Shown: positions 1 to 9,149, counted from the stretch's first letter. The stretch: 64,000 nucleotides of DNA from Kitasatospora setae KM-6054 (GCF_000269985.1 NC_016109.1:5146001-5210000), one strand, 5' to 3'. The notes: generated from the letters alone by a model not told the origin. A program made the numbers and translations.

Positions 1-508
1 CGCGGTGGATCCGCTCCAGCAGCTCGCCGACCCGGCGCAGCTTGTTCAGCACCGAGCGGCGGGCCGCCTCGGTCGGGTGCGCGGTGAACACCGGGCGGAC
101 CGAGAGGTTGGCCAGGGTGTCGGCCAGGTGCTTGGGGTCCGCCTCCTTCAGCTGGTCGACGGTCTGCGAGAGCACCGAGCCCTCCAGGGCCCGGCGGGCG
201 GCGAACTCGCGGCCGCGGTGCACCTGCTCGGTGACGTTCGCCAGGTGGAAGTAGGTCGAGAAGGCGCGCACCAGCTTCGCGGCGGTGTCCAGGTCGATCT
301 CCGCGAGCAGCTGCGCCGTCGCCTCGCCGTCGGTGCGGCTCAGCAGGCGCACCTGCTCGACCAGGCCCAGCAGTTCGGGGCCCTCCTGGCGCACGAGGGT
401 CTCCCCGAGCAGGTCGCCGAGGCGGCGGATGTCCGCACGCAGCGCGGCGTTGTCCGCGTCGGCGATCGAGGAGGGGCTGTCCGCCGGAGTGGGGACCGGA
501 GCGGTCAC
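1..508 (-). CDS. ppc: Phosphoenolpyruvate carboxylase, 5' part only
   Basis: Carboxylates phosphoenolpyruvate with bicarbonate to oxaloacetate, the anaplerotic step feeding the TCA cycle in the cytoplasm. About 169 N-terminal residues are present and the gene runs off the left edge. The stretch VFTAHPTEAARRSVL near residue 145 is the family's catalytic-histidine signature, preceded by the usual N-terminal helices (YFHLANVTEQVHR). The GTG start at 508 is chosen because a GGGAGA ribosome site lies just upstream and the protein begins in the expected place. It is divergent from the sensor kinase at 831. Confidence 0.93.
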   Translation of the reverse strand, partial: MTAPVPTPADSPSSIADADNAALRADIRRLGDLLGETLVRQEGPELLGLVEQVRLLSRTDGEATAQLLAEIDLDTAAKLVRAFSTYFHLANVTEQVHRGREFAARRALEGSVLSQTVDQLKEADPKHLADTLANLSVRPVFTAHPTEAARRSVLNKLRRVGELLERIHR

Positions 509-830
509 GGCTGTCTCCCTGTGGTGGTGGGGTTCGGCAACGGCTCTGACATCACCGCGGTGCGGGTGACGGGTGCGGACCGCGCTGTCCGACGGGCAAC
601 AGCATAGGTGGCACGGGGTGCCAGCACGGAGAGGTGGCCGGATGGCGGACAGGTCGGCCCGCCGGGCGGTGCGGCCCGGGGCGTGCGGCGCTGCGGCCCG
701 GGGCGCGCGGCGGTGCGGCCGGGGGCGTTCGGTGGTGCGGCCCGGGCGTTCGCGGCCCCGGCGGGCGAGGGGGCGCGGGACGGGCGGGAGGGCGCCGTCC
801 GGCCCGGGCCCCTTGCGTATCGTGTCGGTC
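509..830. other. Divergent intergenic region, ppc / sensor kinase
   Basis: This 322-base stretch separates two divergent genes and must hold both promoters, although I see no convincing -35/-10 pair. Its middle is occupied by the 22-bp tandem repeat described separately. No coding sequence with a credible start and codon pattern is seen. Confidence 0.5.
671..758 (+). repeat. 22-bp tandem repeat, four units
   Basis: Four head-to-tail units begin at 671, 693, 715 and 737 with an exact 22-base period. Each opens with GCGGCC followed by a G/C run and a variable GTGCGGC/GTTCGGT part. The array is non-coding, between ppc and the sensor kinase. It could be a slipped-strand repeat or a set of in-phase protein sites (22 bp is about two helical turns). 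Confidence 0.75.
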
Positions 831-2102
831 ATGAGTGAGAAGCCGGCGGGGGACGGCCTGTGGTGGTGGGCACGGAGGCGGAGCGCGGCGCTGGACGTCG
901 CGCTGGCGGCGGTGTCGGCGGCGGAGTGCGCCGCCGGGGCGTACGGACTGGTCCGGGACAGACTGCACGCGGGCCCGCCCGTCACCGTGCTGTGCGTGGT
1001 GCTCGGGGCGCTCGCCGGGGCGTCGCTGCTGGTGCGGCGGCGCTGGCCGGTGGTGCCGGTGGTGGTGGCGCTGGTCTTCGTGCCGGGGTTCTTCGGCGTG
1101 GTGCTGCTGGTGGTGTCGCTGTACACGCTCGCGGCGACCTGGGAGTGGCCGACCCGGCGGGTCCGGGTGGTGGTGCTGTCCGCGGTCGCCATGGTGGAGA
1201 CCTTCGGCATGGTGCTGTTCGCGATGACCGCGCCCGCCAAGAACCCGCCGCCGGCCGAGCAGCTCCCGCCGACCTGGGTCTACCCGGTGATCGCCGCGTT
1301 CGTCGCGGTCGGCATGGCCGTCGCCCCGATGGTGACCGGCCTGTACGTGGGCGCCCGGCGCCGCCTGGTCGAGTCGCTGCAGGACCGCGCGCTCGGCCTG
1401 GAGGCCGAGCTGACCCTGCTCGCCGAGCAGGCCAGGGAGCGCGCCTGGCGGGCCCGGGCCGAGGAGCGCACCCGGATCGCCCGCGAGATGCACGACGTGG
1501 TCGCGCACCGGGTCAGCCTGATGGTGGTGCACGCGGCCGCGGTGGAGCGGATCGTCCCCAAGGACCCGGTGCGGGCCCAGCAGTCCGCCCAGCTGATCGG
1601 CGAGACCGGCCGGCAGGCGCTGGACGAGCTGCGCGAGATCCTCGGCGTGCTGCGGATGACCGAGCCGCAGGAGCAGGTGGAGGCCCCGGTCGGCGGCCTG
1701 CCGGAGCTGCCGGAGCTGGTCGAGCAGTCCCGGGTGGCCGGCATGGCGGTGTCGCTGACGGTCAGCGGCGAACGGCTGGAGTACGTCGCCGAGGCCGAGC
1801 AGACCGCGTACCGGGTGGTCCAGGAGGGTCTGACCAACGCCCACAAGTACGCCGGCGGGGCCCGGGTCGCGGTGCTGCTGGCGTACGTGCCGAACGGGGT
1901 GCGGGTGTCGGTGGTCAACGAGTGCCCGGGCGGGGCGGCGCCGGTGGCGCTGCCCAGCGGCGGCAACGGGCTGGTCGGCATGCGCGAGCGGGTGGTCGCG
2001 CTCGGCGGGGCGTTCCACGCCGGGCCGGAGGACGGCGGCGGGTTCCGGGTCGAGGCGGTGCTGCCGTCCCGGCTGCGGCGCGCGCTCAAGCCCCTGGACT
2101 AG
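831..2102 (+). CDS. Two-component sensor histidine kinase (HisKA_3 type)
   Basis: A 423-residue membrane kinase. The N-terminal 160 residues contain about four to five hydrophobic segments, so it probably senses a membrane or envelope signal. The dimerisation/phosphoacceptor segment reads RIAREMHDVVAHRVSL, with the phosphorylated His near residue 221, typical of NarL/DesK-class kinases. The HATPase domain follows (EGLTNAHKYA near 327, GGNGLVGMRERV near 378). The ATG at 831 follows a short leader and keeps the first membrane helix intact. Unusually, no response regulator is adjacent on either side, so the partner is encoded elsewhere or lost. Its stop overlaps the stop of the convergent SUKH-3 gene by three bases. 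Confidence 0.88.
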   Translation: MSEKPAGDGLWWWARRRSAALDVALAAVSAAECAAGAYGLVRDRLHAGPPVTVLCVVLGALAGASLLVRRRWPVVPVVVALVFVPGFFGVVLLVVSLYTLAATWEWPTRRVRVVVLSAVAMVETFGMVLFAMTAPAKNPPPAEQLPPTWVYPVIAAFVAVGMAVAPMVTGLYVGARRRLVESLQDRALGLEAELTLLAEQARERAWRARAEERTRIAREMHDVVAHRVSLMVVHAAAVERIVPKDPVRAQQSAQLIGETGRQALDELREILGVLRMTEPQEQVEAPVGGLPELPELVEQSRVAGMAVSLTVSGERLEYVAEAEQTAYRVVQEGLTNAHKYAGGARVAVLLAYVPNGVRVSVVNECPGGAAPVALPSGGNGLVGMRERVVALGGAFHAGPEDGGGFRVEAVLPSRLRRALKPLD

Positions 2103-2722
2103 CCTCCCTCGGCCGGGGCGGTGCGCAGCCGGGACGGGGCGCGGCCGAGGACCAGGGTGCCGATCGCCCGGTCGACGCTCGGGCCGAGGAACCACTCGCC
2201 CGCGTGGTCGAGGCTGTAGACCCGGCCGTGCTCGTCGATGGCCAGCAGGGCCTGCCCGAACCGCTCCTCGCCGAGCGGGGCGAGCCGGGTGTCCAGCGCG
2301 CGGCCGAGGTCGGCGAGGGTGCGCGGGGCGTGCAGGCCGCAGCGCGGGTCGAGCAGGAACGGGGTGCGGGCCAGGGTGTCGCCCGGCCCCGGTACGTCGA
2401 AGGCCAGGCCGCCGAACTCCGCCCAGGCTTCGATCGCGGCCGGGAACACCGCGTGCTGCGGGTCCAGCGGGCCGCCGTACGCGACCAGGGCGTCGGCCCA
2501 CTGCTCGGCCTGCCGGATCTCCCAGCGGCCCGGGTGCCAGCCGGCCTGCTTGAGGGCGGCGGCCACGTCGGCCGGGAAGCGGGGCTGGGTGCGGACGGTG
2601 CTGGCGTTCAGGGCGTGCTCCGGTGCGTCGGGGACAGGGCGGGGGGTTCTCAGCGGGCGGGCGGCCCGACCTCCACGCTGGCCACGTTCAGGTGGTCCAG
2701 CAGCGGGGCGCAGGAGCGGCAC
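2099..2722 (-). CDS. SUKH-3 family immunity-type protein
   Basis: The body (RFPADVAAALKQAGWHPGRW, then an acidic fold ending near GEWFLGPSV) resembles the SUKH-3 branch of the SMI1/KNR4 superfamily, which commonly provides immunity to polymorphic toxins. The start is uncertain. GTG at 2722 gives 207 residues but overlaps the upstream deaminase gene by 73 bases, the homologous part only begins around 2600, and GTG at 2566 is a shorter option. The close position behind a deaminase-fold gene on the same strand fits a toxin-immunity or effector-partner pair. Family assignment is from remembered motif resemblance, not a search. Confidence 0.65.
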   Translation of the reverse strand: MPLLRPAAGPPERGQRGGRAARPLRTPRPVPDAPEHALNASTVRTQPRFPADVAAALKQAGWHPGRWEIRQAEQWADALVAYGGPLDPQHAVFPAAIEAWAEFGGLAFDVPGPGDTLARTPFLLDPRCGLHAPRTLADLGRALDTRLAPLGEERFGQALLAIDEHGRVYSLDHAGEWFLGPSVDRAIGTLVLGRAPSRLRTAPAEGG

Positions 2723-3105
2723 GGCGGGGCGTGCGTGCCGTGCGCCGGGTCGCCCTCCTCGCGGATCCGCAGCGTGGTCATCCGGGCCCCCTTGAGCGCC
2801 TTGCGGGCCTCCTGCACCGTCATCGGCTTGCGCGCGGCCCGCTTCGAGCGGGACGCGTCGACCTGCCCCAGGTACTGGGAGAGCAGCGCGGCCTCCGGGC
2901 AGCGGCCCGCGAAGCGCTCGCGCTTGTCCACCGGCAGCGCCGCCAGGAACTCGCCGACCAGCGGGTGCAGCATCGGCGGCAGTTCGGACTTCTCCCCGGC
3001 CAGCGTGTGCACCTCGCCGCCGCGCAGCGACAGCGCGGCCGCGACGGCGGGCAGCAGGCTGTCGCGCTGGTGGCGCAACACGGGCGGCGGGCCCGACTGG
3101 TCCAT
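2650..3105 (-). CDS. YwqJ-like nucleic-acid/nucleotide deaminase
   Basis: A 151-residue protein with a zinc-deaminase C-terminal signature, PPCRSC (PCxxC), and upstream HTLAGEKSELPPMLHP and GRCPEAALLSQYL segments that match my memory of the YwqJ-related putative deaminases. These are deaminase-fold domains found in bacterial toxins and as free-standing actinobacterial proteins. The expected reaction is hydrolytic deamination of a base in a nucleotide or nucleic acid; the substrate is unknown. ATG at 3105 is the natural start, with no signal peptide. It overlaps the downstream SUKH-3 gene, suggesting co-translation. Whether it is a toxin or a housekeeping effector cannot be told. Confidence 0.7.
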   Translation of the reverse strand: MDQSGPPPVLRHQRDSLLPAVAAALSLRGGEVHTLAGEKSELPPMLHPLVGEFLAALPVDKRERFAGRCPEAALLSQYLGQVDASRSKRAARKPMTVQEARKALKGARMTTLRIREEGDPAHGTHAPPCRSCAPLLDHLNVASVEVGPPAR

Positions 3106-3417
3106 GACTGCTCCTCGGCGTTGGTGCGGCGCACCGGCAGTTCTCCGCTGCCGGGGGTCTGCTGACGGACGGTGTGGATCACGCAGGGTAGCCGTCCCCA
3201 CTGACAGTGAATCCTCACCCCAGAGCATCCAGCCTGCCAAACCGTTTCGCGCCGCGCCGCGCCGGGGTCGGGACACGGGGCGCGCGGAGGTGTACGGAGG
3301 GCCGAACTGCCGCCCCGCGCGCCCCTGGTGGGCTGCACCGGTTTTGCCGATTGTGCCCCGATGGGCCCGGCCGGGCCGGTACCGTTCGAGCGACGCGGCG
3401 GCAAGGGGGGTCTTGCG
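3106..3417. other. Divergent intergenic region, deaminase / sugar operon
   Basis: A 312-base gap between divergent starts. It contains GC-rich runs and an AT-poor promoter zone around TTTGCCGATTGTG (about 3342-3354) that could serve the plus-strand sugar genes. No gene, hairpin of note or clear operator was recognised. Confidence 0.4.
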
Positions 3418-4611
3418 ATGGGGTCGAACGTCGTGGCGCACGAGGCGCCAGGGGAACACGTGCCCACACCGGGCAGCACCGAACAGCAACCCGACCGGCG
3501 GATCGGCCTGGCCGTGATCGGCGCCGGCTACTGGGGCCCGAACCTGGTCCGCAACGCCCAGCAGACCGCCGCGCTGCGGCTGCACTGGCTGTGCGACCTC
3601 GACGAGCAGCGCTCCCGCAAGGTCCTCGGCGAGTACTCCACGGTCGCCACCACCACCTCGTACGAGCAGGTGCTCGCGGACGAGCGGGTGCAGGCGGTGG
3701 CCATCGCCACCCCGGCCGGCGCGCACCACCGGCTGGCCCGGGCCGCCCTGGAGGCCGGCAAGCACGTGCTGGTGGAGAAGCCGATCACCACCACCGTCGA
3801 GGAGGCCGCCGACCTGGTGGCCCTCGCCGAGGAGCGCGGCCTGGCCCTGATGTGCGACCACACCTTCTGCTACACGCCGGTGGTCCGCCGGATCCGCGAG
3901 CTGGTGCACGGCGGCGAGATCGGCGACGTCCAGTTCTTCGACTCGGTGCGGATCAACCTGGGCCTGGTCCAGCCCGACGTGGACGTGCTGTGGGACCTCG
4001 CCCCGCACGACCTCTCCATCCTCGACTTCGTGCTGCCGCCGGGCGTCGAACCGGTCGGCGTCAGCGCCCAGGCCGCCGACCCGATCGGGGCCGGCCGGGC
4101 CTGCGTCGCCTACCTGACGCTGCGCCTGTCCAACGGCGCGCTCGCCCACTGCCACGTCAACTGGCTCTCCCCGACCAAGGTCCGCACCACGCTGATCGGC
4201 GGCTCCCGCCGCACCCTGGTCTGGGACGACCTCAACCCGCAGGCCCGGCTCGCCGTCCACGACCGCGGCGTCGACCTCACCCCGCCCGACGAGCTCACCG
4301 ACGCGATCCGGCACCGCGCCCTGATCTCCTACCGGGTCGGCGACGTGGTCGCCCCCGCGCTGGTCGAGCAGGAGGCGCTGCGCAACGTGATGGCCGAGTT
4401 CGCCGCCGCCATCACCGAGGGCCGCGCCCCGCTCACCGACGGCCGGGCCGGGCTGCGCGTGCTGCGCCTGCTGCACGCCGCCTCCCGCAGCCTCGAACTC
4501 GGCGGCGCGACCGTCCCGGTCGACGCGGACGGCGCCCTCGGCGGCCCCGCCGACGACACCGCCCTGCTCACCCGCCAGCTTCCCGCCCAGCAGAAGGCCA
4601 CCGCGCGATGA
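3418..4611 (+). CDS. Gfo/Idh/MocA-family sugar oxidoreductase
   Basis: A 397-residue NAD(P)-dependent dehydrogenase. The Rossmann motif IGAGYWGPNLVRN lies near residue 35 and the catalytic EKP motif has its Lys at 121, followed by the usual substrate-domain sequence (LAPHDLSILDF). Family members oxidise a ring hydroxyl of a nucleotide sugar, for example the WbpB step that makes a 3-keto-uronic acid before transamination. ATG at 3418 is preceded by AAGGGGGG. The stop overlaps the next start (ATGA), so it is translationally coupled to the epimerase. With the two aminotransferases downstream it forms an amino-sugar nucleotide module. Confidence 0.87.
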   Translation: MGSNVVAHEAPGEHVPTPGSTEQQPDRRIGLAVIGAGYWGPNLVRNAQQTAALRLHWLCDLDEQRSRKVLGEYSTVATTTSYEQVLADERVQAVAIATPAGAHHRLARAALEAGKHVLVEKPITTTVEEAADLVALAEERGLALMCDHTFCYTPVVRRIRELVHGGEIGDVQFFDSVRINLGLVQPDVDVLWDLAPHDLSILDFVLPPGVEPVGVSAQAADPIGAGRACVAYLTLRLSNGALAHCHVNWLSPTKVRTTLIGGSRRTLVWDDLNPQARLAVHDRGVDLTPPDELTDAIRHRALISYRVGDVVAPALVEQEALRNVMAEFAAAITEGRAPLTDGRAGLRVLRLLHAASRSLELGGATVPVDADGALGGPADDTALLTRQLPAQQKATAR

Positions 4612-5591
4612 ACGCCGCCGTCCCCCTCGAAGGCTCCCGCTGCCTGGTCACCGGCGGTGCCGGAACCATCGGCTCCACCGTCGTCGACCAGCTGATCGAG
4701 GCCGGCGCCCGCGAGGTCGTCGTCCTCGACAACTTCGTCCGCGGCCGGATGGCCAACCTGGCCCGCGCCGAGGAGCTCGCCGCCCCCGGGCAGCTGCGGG
4801 TCGTCGACGGCGACATCCGCGACCGGGCCCTGCTGCGCGAACTGCTCGGCGACGACACCGACGTGCTGTTCCACCTCGCCGCGATCCGGATCACCCAGTG
4901 CGCCGCCGAACCCCGGCTCGCCCTGGAGGTCATGGTCGACGGCACCTTCGACGTGGTCGAGGCCGCCGCCGAGACCGGCGTGCGCAAGGTCGTCGCCTCC
5001 TCCACCGCCTCGGTCTACGGCCTCGCCGACACCTTCCCGACGCCCGAGACCCAGCACCCGTACCACAACGACACCCTGTACGGCGCCGCCAAGGTCTTCA
5101 ACGAGGGCCTGCTGCGCAGCTTCCACGCCATGCACGGCCTGGACTACGTCGCGCTGCGGTACTTCAACGTGTACGGCCCGCGGATGGACGTGCACGGCCG
5201 CTACACCGAGGTGTTCATCCGCTGGATGGAGCGGATCGCCGACGGCAAGCCCCCGCTGATCTTCGGCGACGGCGCCCAGACCATGGACTTCGTCTACACC
5301 GAGGACATCGCCCGGGCCAACCTGCTGGCCGCCGCCGCCCCCGTCACCGACCGGGTCTACAACATCGCCTCCGGCAGCGAGGTCTCGCTGCGCGGCCTCG
5401 CCGACGCGCTGCTGGCCGCGATGGACTCCGACCTGGACGTCGAGCACGGCCCGGCCCGGGACACCGCCGGCGGCGTGGTGCGGCGGCTCGCCGACGTCTC
5501 CGCCGCCGAGCGCGACCTCGGCTGGAAGCCCGAACTCGGGCTGGAGGACGGGCTGCGCAAGCTCGTCGGCTGGTGGCGCGCGCAGGTCTGA
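4608..5591 (+). CDS. NAD-dependent epimerase/dehydratase of a nucleotide sugar
   Basis: A 327-residue extended short-chain dehydrogenase. TGGAGTIGSTVV near residue 15 binds NAD and YGAAK supplies catalytic Tyr158/Lys162. FNVYGPRMD and FVYTEDIARA are typical of UDP-sugar 4-epimerases and dehydratases. It probably interconverts or dehydrates an NDP-hexose or uronic acid in the cytoplasm. Start and stop are well defined by the 4-base overlap with the upstream oxidoreductase. The exact substrate cannot be read from sequence. Confidence 0.87.
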   Translation: MNAAVPLEGSRCLVTGGAGTIGSTVVDQLIEAGAREVVVLDNFVRGRMANLARAEELAAPGQLRVVDGDIRDRALLRELLGDDTDVLFHLAAIRITQCAAEPRLALEVMVDGTFDVVEAAAETGVRKVVASSTASVYGLADTFPTPETQHPYHNDTLYGAAKVFNEGLLRSFHAMHGLDYVALRYFNVYGPRMDVHGRYTEVFIRWMERIADGKPPLIFGDGAQTMDFVYTEDIARANLLAAAAPVTDRVYNIASGSEVSLRGLADALLAAMDSDLDVEHGPARDTAGGVVRRLADVSAAERDLGWKPELGLEDGLRKLVGWWRAQV

Positions 5592-5649
5592 CCGCCGGGC
5601 GGTCCCGTTCGAAGCGAAACCGTGCGTGAGGCGAAGGAGCACCACCACC

Positions 5650-6816
5650 ATGTCCAGCAGCACCCCCGTCACCCCGGCCGCCCCCGTCATCCCCGTCATG
5701 ATCCCGTGGCTCGGCGAGGAGGAGGCCCGGGCCGCCGCCGAGGCGGTCCGCTCCGGCTGGGTCGCGCAGGGCCCCCGGGTGGCCGCCTTCGAGCGGGCGT
5801 TCGCCGAGGCCGTCGGCGTGCCGCACGCCATCGCCGTCTCCTCCTGCACCACCGCCCTGCACCTGGCGATGATCGGCGCCGGCGTCGGCCCCGGCGACGA
5901 GGTCGTCGTCCCCTCGCTCTCCTTCATCGCCACCGCCAACGCCGTCACCTACGTCGGCGGCACCCCGGTCTTCGCCGACGTCGACCCGGCCACCGGCAAC
6001 CTCACCCCGGAGACCGTCGCCCCGCTGCTCACCGAGCGGACCCGGGCCGTCATCGCGGTCGACCAGGGCGGCGTCCCGGTCGACCTGGACGCGATCGCCG
6101 CCCTGGTCGAACCGCGCGGCGTCACCGTCGTCCAGGACGCCGCGTGCGCGGCCGGCTCCACCTACCGCGGCCGCCCGGCCGGCGCGGGCGCCGCCATCGC
6201 CGCGTACTCCTTCCACCCGCGCAAGCTGCTCACCACCGGCGAGGGCGGCATGGTCACCTGCCGGGACGCCGGACTCGCCGCCCGGCTGCGGCGGCTGCGC
6301 GAGCACGGGATGAGCGTCTCGGCCGCCGACCGGCACGCCGGCGCGGGCGGGGCCGGGGTCGTCGAGACCTACGACGAGATCGGCTACAACCACCGGATGA
6401 CCGACGTCCAGGCGGCGATCGGCCTGGTCCAGCTCGGCAAGCTCCCCGCGATGGTCGCCCGGCGGCGCGAACTCGCCGCCCGCTACCGCGACCTGCTCGG
6501 CCCGGAGCTCGCCGCCGGACTGGTCGCCGACCCGGCGCACGGCACCGGCAACTTCCAGTCGCTGTGGCTGCTGCTCCCGGACGGCGCCCCCGACCGGGCC
6601 GAGGTCCTCACCCGGCTCGCCGCCGCCGGCGTCTCCGCCCGGCGCGGCATCATGGCCGCCCACCTGGAGGCCCCGTACAAGGGCACCGCCCGGGTGCCGC
6701 TCCCCGCCACCGAGACCATCACCGCGCGGACGCTGATCCTGCCGCTGTACCACTCGCTCACCCACGAGCAGCAGGACCACGTCGTCGCCGCGCTCAAGGC
6801 CGCGCTGCGGCCGTGA
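5650..6816 (+). CDS. DegT/DnrJ/EryC1/StrS aminotransferase (first copy)
   Basis: A 388-residue PLP-dependent sugar aminotransferase. The FHPRKLLTTGEGGM segment carries the PLP-binding lysine at about residue 192. Early QGPRVAAFERAFAEAVG and VSSCTTALHLAM match the family. It transfers an amino group to a keto sugar nucleotide. The ATG at 5650 is preceded by GAAGGAG. It is probably co-transcribed with the upstream epimerase (58-base gap) and with the second aminotransferase. Having two aminotransferases implies a di-amino sugar or two branch products. Confidence 0.88.
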   Translation: MSSSTPVTPAAPVIPVMIPWLGEEEARAAAEAVRSGWVAQGPRVAAFERAFAEAVGVPHAIAVSSCTTALHLAMIGAGVGPGDEVVVPSLSFIATANAVTYVGGTPVFADVDPATGNLTPETVAPLLTERTRAVIAVDQGGVPVDLDAIAALVEPRGVTVVQDAACAAGSTYRGRPAGAGAAIAAYSFHPRKLLTTGEGGMVTCRDAGLAARLRRLREHGMSVSAADRHAGAGGAGVVETYDEIGYNHRMTDVQAAIGLVQLGKLPAMVARRRELAARYRDLLGPELAAGLVADPAHGTGNFQSLWLLLPDGAPDRAEVLTRLAAAGVSARRGIMAAHLEAPYKGTARVPLPATETITARTLILPLYHSLTHEQQDHVVAALKAALRP

Positions 6817-6871
6817 CCGGCCCCCGCGCGGCCGGCCCGCGTCCCGCTCCCGCCGAAGAGAGGCCCACGCC

Positions 6872-7978
6872 GTGACGAACATCCCCCTGGTCGACCTGCA
6901 CGCCTCGCACGCCGAGATCGCCGACGAGGTCCGCGCGGGCTTCGACGCGGTGCTGGCGAGCGGCGCCTACATCAAGGGCCCCGACGTGGCCGCGTTCGAG
7001 CGGGAGTACGCGGAGTTCTCCGGAGTCGGGCACGCGGTCGGCACCGCGAACGGCACCGACGCGCTGGAACTCGCGCTGCGCGCGCTGGAGTTGAAGCCTG
7101 GCGGCGGGGTGGTGCTGCCCGCCAACACCTTCGTGGCGACCGCCGAGGCGGTGGTCCGGGCCGGACTGACCCCGGTGCTGGTGGACGTCGACGACGAGCA
7201 CCTGCTGATCGACGTCGAGCAGACCTCGGCCCGGGTGCGGGACGCCGTCGCCCTGCTCCCGGTCCACCTGAACGGCCAACTCGCCCCGGTGGACGCCCTG
7301 CTGGAGATCGCCGACGGACTGCCGGTGGTCGAGGACGGCGCCCAGTCGCAGGGTGCCCGCCGGCACGGGCGGCCGTCCGGCAGCTGGGGCCGGATCTCGG
7401 CGACCAGCTTCTACCCCGGCAAGAACCTCGGCGCGTACGGCGACGCGGGCGCCGTCGTCACCGACGACGCCGAACTCGCCGACGCGGTCCGGCTGATCGG
7501 CGACCACGGCTCGGCCCGCAAGTACGTCCACGAGACGTTCGGCTTCAACTCCCGGATGGACACCCTGCAGGCCGTCGTGCTGCGCGCCAAGCTCCGCCGG
7601 CTGCCCGGCTGGAACGAGGCCCGGCGGGCCGCCGCCGAGCGCTACGACAAACTGCTCGGCGGCCTGGACGGCATCACGCTGCCCCGCACCCTGCCCGGCA
7701 ACGAGCACGTCTGGCACCTGTACGCCGTCCGCGTCGAGCACGACCGGGACGGCGTGCTGGCCGCCCTCCAGCGGGCCGGGATCGGGGCCGGCGTGCACTA
7801 CCCCGTCCCGGTGCACCTGCAGCCCGCGTTCCGCCACCTCGGCCACGCCGAGGGCGCCTTCCCGGTCACCGAGCGGGCCGCCGGACAGCTGCTCACCCTG
7901 CCGCTGTTCCCGCAGCTCACCGAGGACCAGCAGACCCGGGTCGCCGAGGCGCTGGCCGCCGCGCTCCGCCACCGCTGA
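6872..7978 (+). CDS. DegT/DnrJ/EryC1/StrS aminotransferase (second copy)
   Basis: A 368-residue paralogue of the preceding gene. The PLP lysine is at about 184 in SFYPGKNLGAYGDAGAV, a form common in WbpE/QdtB/FdtB-type 3-aminotransferases that act on 3-keto sugars. GTG at 6872 follows GAAGAGAGG. The pair of this enzyme with the Gfo/Idh dehydrogenase mirrors the WbpB-WbpE couple. The 3-amino assignment is inference from motif style, not proof. Confidence 0.87.
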   Translation: MTNIPLVDLHASHAEIADEVRAGFDAVLASGAYIKGPDVAAFEREYAEFSGVGHAVGTANGTDALELALRALELKPGGGVVLPANTFVATAEAVVRAGLTPVLVDVDDEHLLIDVEQTSARVRDAVALLPVHLNGQLAPVDALLEIADGLPVVEDGAQSQGARRHGRPSGSWGRISATSFYPGKNLGAYGDAGAVVTDDAELADAVRLIGDHGSARKYVHETFGFNSRMDTLQAVVLRAKLRRLPGWNEARRAAAERYDKLLGGLDGITLPRTLPGNEHVWHLYAVRVEHDRDGVLAALQRAGIGAGVHYPVPVHLQPAFRHLGHAEGAFPVTERAAGQLLTLPLFPQLTEDQQTRVAEALAAALRHR

Positions 7979-8013
7979 CCGCCGCGCTCCGCGACCGCCG
8001 ACCCGCCGCCGGC

Positions 8014-8040
8014 ACCCGGCCGCCCACCGCCCGGCCGGGT
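8014..8040 (+). terminator. Hairpin terminator of the sugar operon
   Basis: Perfect 9-base arms ACCCGGCCG / CGGCCGGGT with a 9-base loop begin 36 bases after the second aminotransferase stop. There is no T-run, as is common in high-GC actinomycetes. Confidence 0.6.
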
Positions 8041-8121
8041 ACCCCCGTGCCCCTGAACGCGAACGGCCGTTGCCCTACCCTGGTGCCGAGGAAATCGGCT
8101 TCTGCCAGTGGGGGACCACAG

Positions 8122-9123
8122 ATGACGACAGGTCGGCCCGGCACCGCCGCCGCGCCCAACGCGGCGTACGCGGGCCAGGTGGTGCAGTTCCCGGACCCGG
8201 TCCGGGCCCAGCGGCACCCCGGGGGCGTGCGCGTCGACGAGAACGGGTACCCCGACTTCTCGCCGTACGCGGCCGCCGCCGCCGAGGTCGCCGACCCGCC
8301 GGCCGGCTTCGGCGTCGACGAACTGCGCCTGACCGACTACGTGTCGGCGAACGCCGCGCTCTACACCCAGGGCCACGAGCTCTGGGCCGACCTGGACTGC
8401 GCCGTCGCCACCCCGCCCGGCTGGACCTGGCACCACGCGGTCGGCGGCGCGGCCGGCGGCTGGCGCCGGATGGAACTCGTCCCGGTCGAGGTCAAGGCCC
8501 TGCTGCGGCACCACGGCGGTCTGGCCCGCTCCACCGCCGACCACACCCGCCGCGGCACCCGCCCGCTCCAGGACCAGCGCCCCGCGCACTTCCCGCTCGC
8601 CAAGGACGGCGGCGACCCGGTCGCCGTCACCGAGGACCTCGTCCAGCGCGCCGAACAGCGCCTCGGCCACCCGCTGCCGCCCGCCTACCGGGACTTCCTC
8701 AAGCTGGCCGGCGGCCGCGCCCCGGCCGGCGTCGCCCTCGACGTCGACCTCGGCCTGCTGGTCGACCAGCCGTTCCTCACCCTCAGCGAGGAGTACGGCA
8801 CCGACGACCTGGTGTACGCCAACAAGTGCCTGCGCGACCACCTCACCAAGGACCACCTCGCCGTCGCCTACCTCCAGGGCGGCCTGCTCACCGTCAAGGT
8901 CCGCGGCGAGGGCACCGGCTCGGTCGGCTTCCTGCCCTACGACGACGCCCGCGACGACGGCTCCGACGAGCCCGTCGAGCAGCGCGTCCGGCGCCTCCTG
9001 CTGCCCTGCGGCGACAGCTTCGACGCGTTCCTGCTGCGCCTCGCGGGCAGCCCCGCGGAGCTGGAGACCGTCGCCGAACTCATGGTGGACGGCGGCTTCG
9101 CCCGCGCCGTCCCGGTGAACTGA
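8122..9123 (+). CDS. SMI1/KNR4 (SUKH) family protein
   Basis: A 333-residue cytosolic protein. The C-terminal half contains the SUKH-1 pattern (RLGHPLPPAYRDFLKLAGG, later acidic turns) used by the SMI1/KNR4 superfamily, whose members act as immunity or partner proteins for toxins, often nucleases and deaminases. The N-terminal 150 residues look like a family-specific extension. ATG at 8122 is chosen over an upstream in-frame start at 8047 that would overlap the terminator zone. It is followed 26 bases later by the Imm35-deaminase-SUKH-4 fusion, making a second deaminase/SUKH pair. Confidence 0.78.
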   Translation: MTTGRPGTAAAPNAAYAGQVVQFPDPVRAQRHPGGVRVDENGYPDFSPYAAAAAEVADPPAGFGVDELRLTDYVSANAALYTQGHELWADLDCAVATPPGWTWHHAVGGAAGGWRRMELVPVEVKALLRHHGGLARSTADHTRRGTRPLQDQRPAHFPLAKDGGDPVAVTEDLVQRAEQRLGHPLPPAYRDFLKLAGGRAPAGVALDVDLGLLVDQPFLTLSEEYGTDDLVYANKCLRDHLTKDHLAVAYLQGGLLTVKVRGEGTGSVGFLPYDDARDDGSDEPVEQRVRRLLLPCGDSFDAFLLRLAGSPAELETVAELMVDGGFARAVPVN

Positions 9124-9149
9124 CCAGAACGACAGGGGTGGGACGAGAC

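Noticed and set aside
552..2501. Long minus-strand frame opposite the sensor kinase
   Set aside because: Antisense shadow caused by high GC; composition is Arg/Pro/Gly-rich without domains, while the plus-strand frame has a full kinase.
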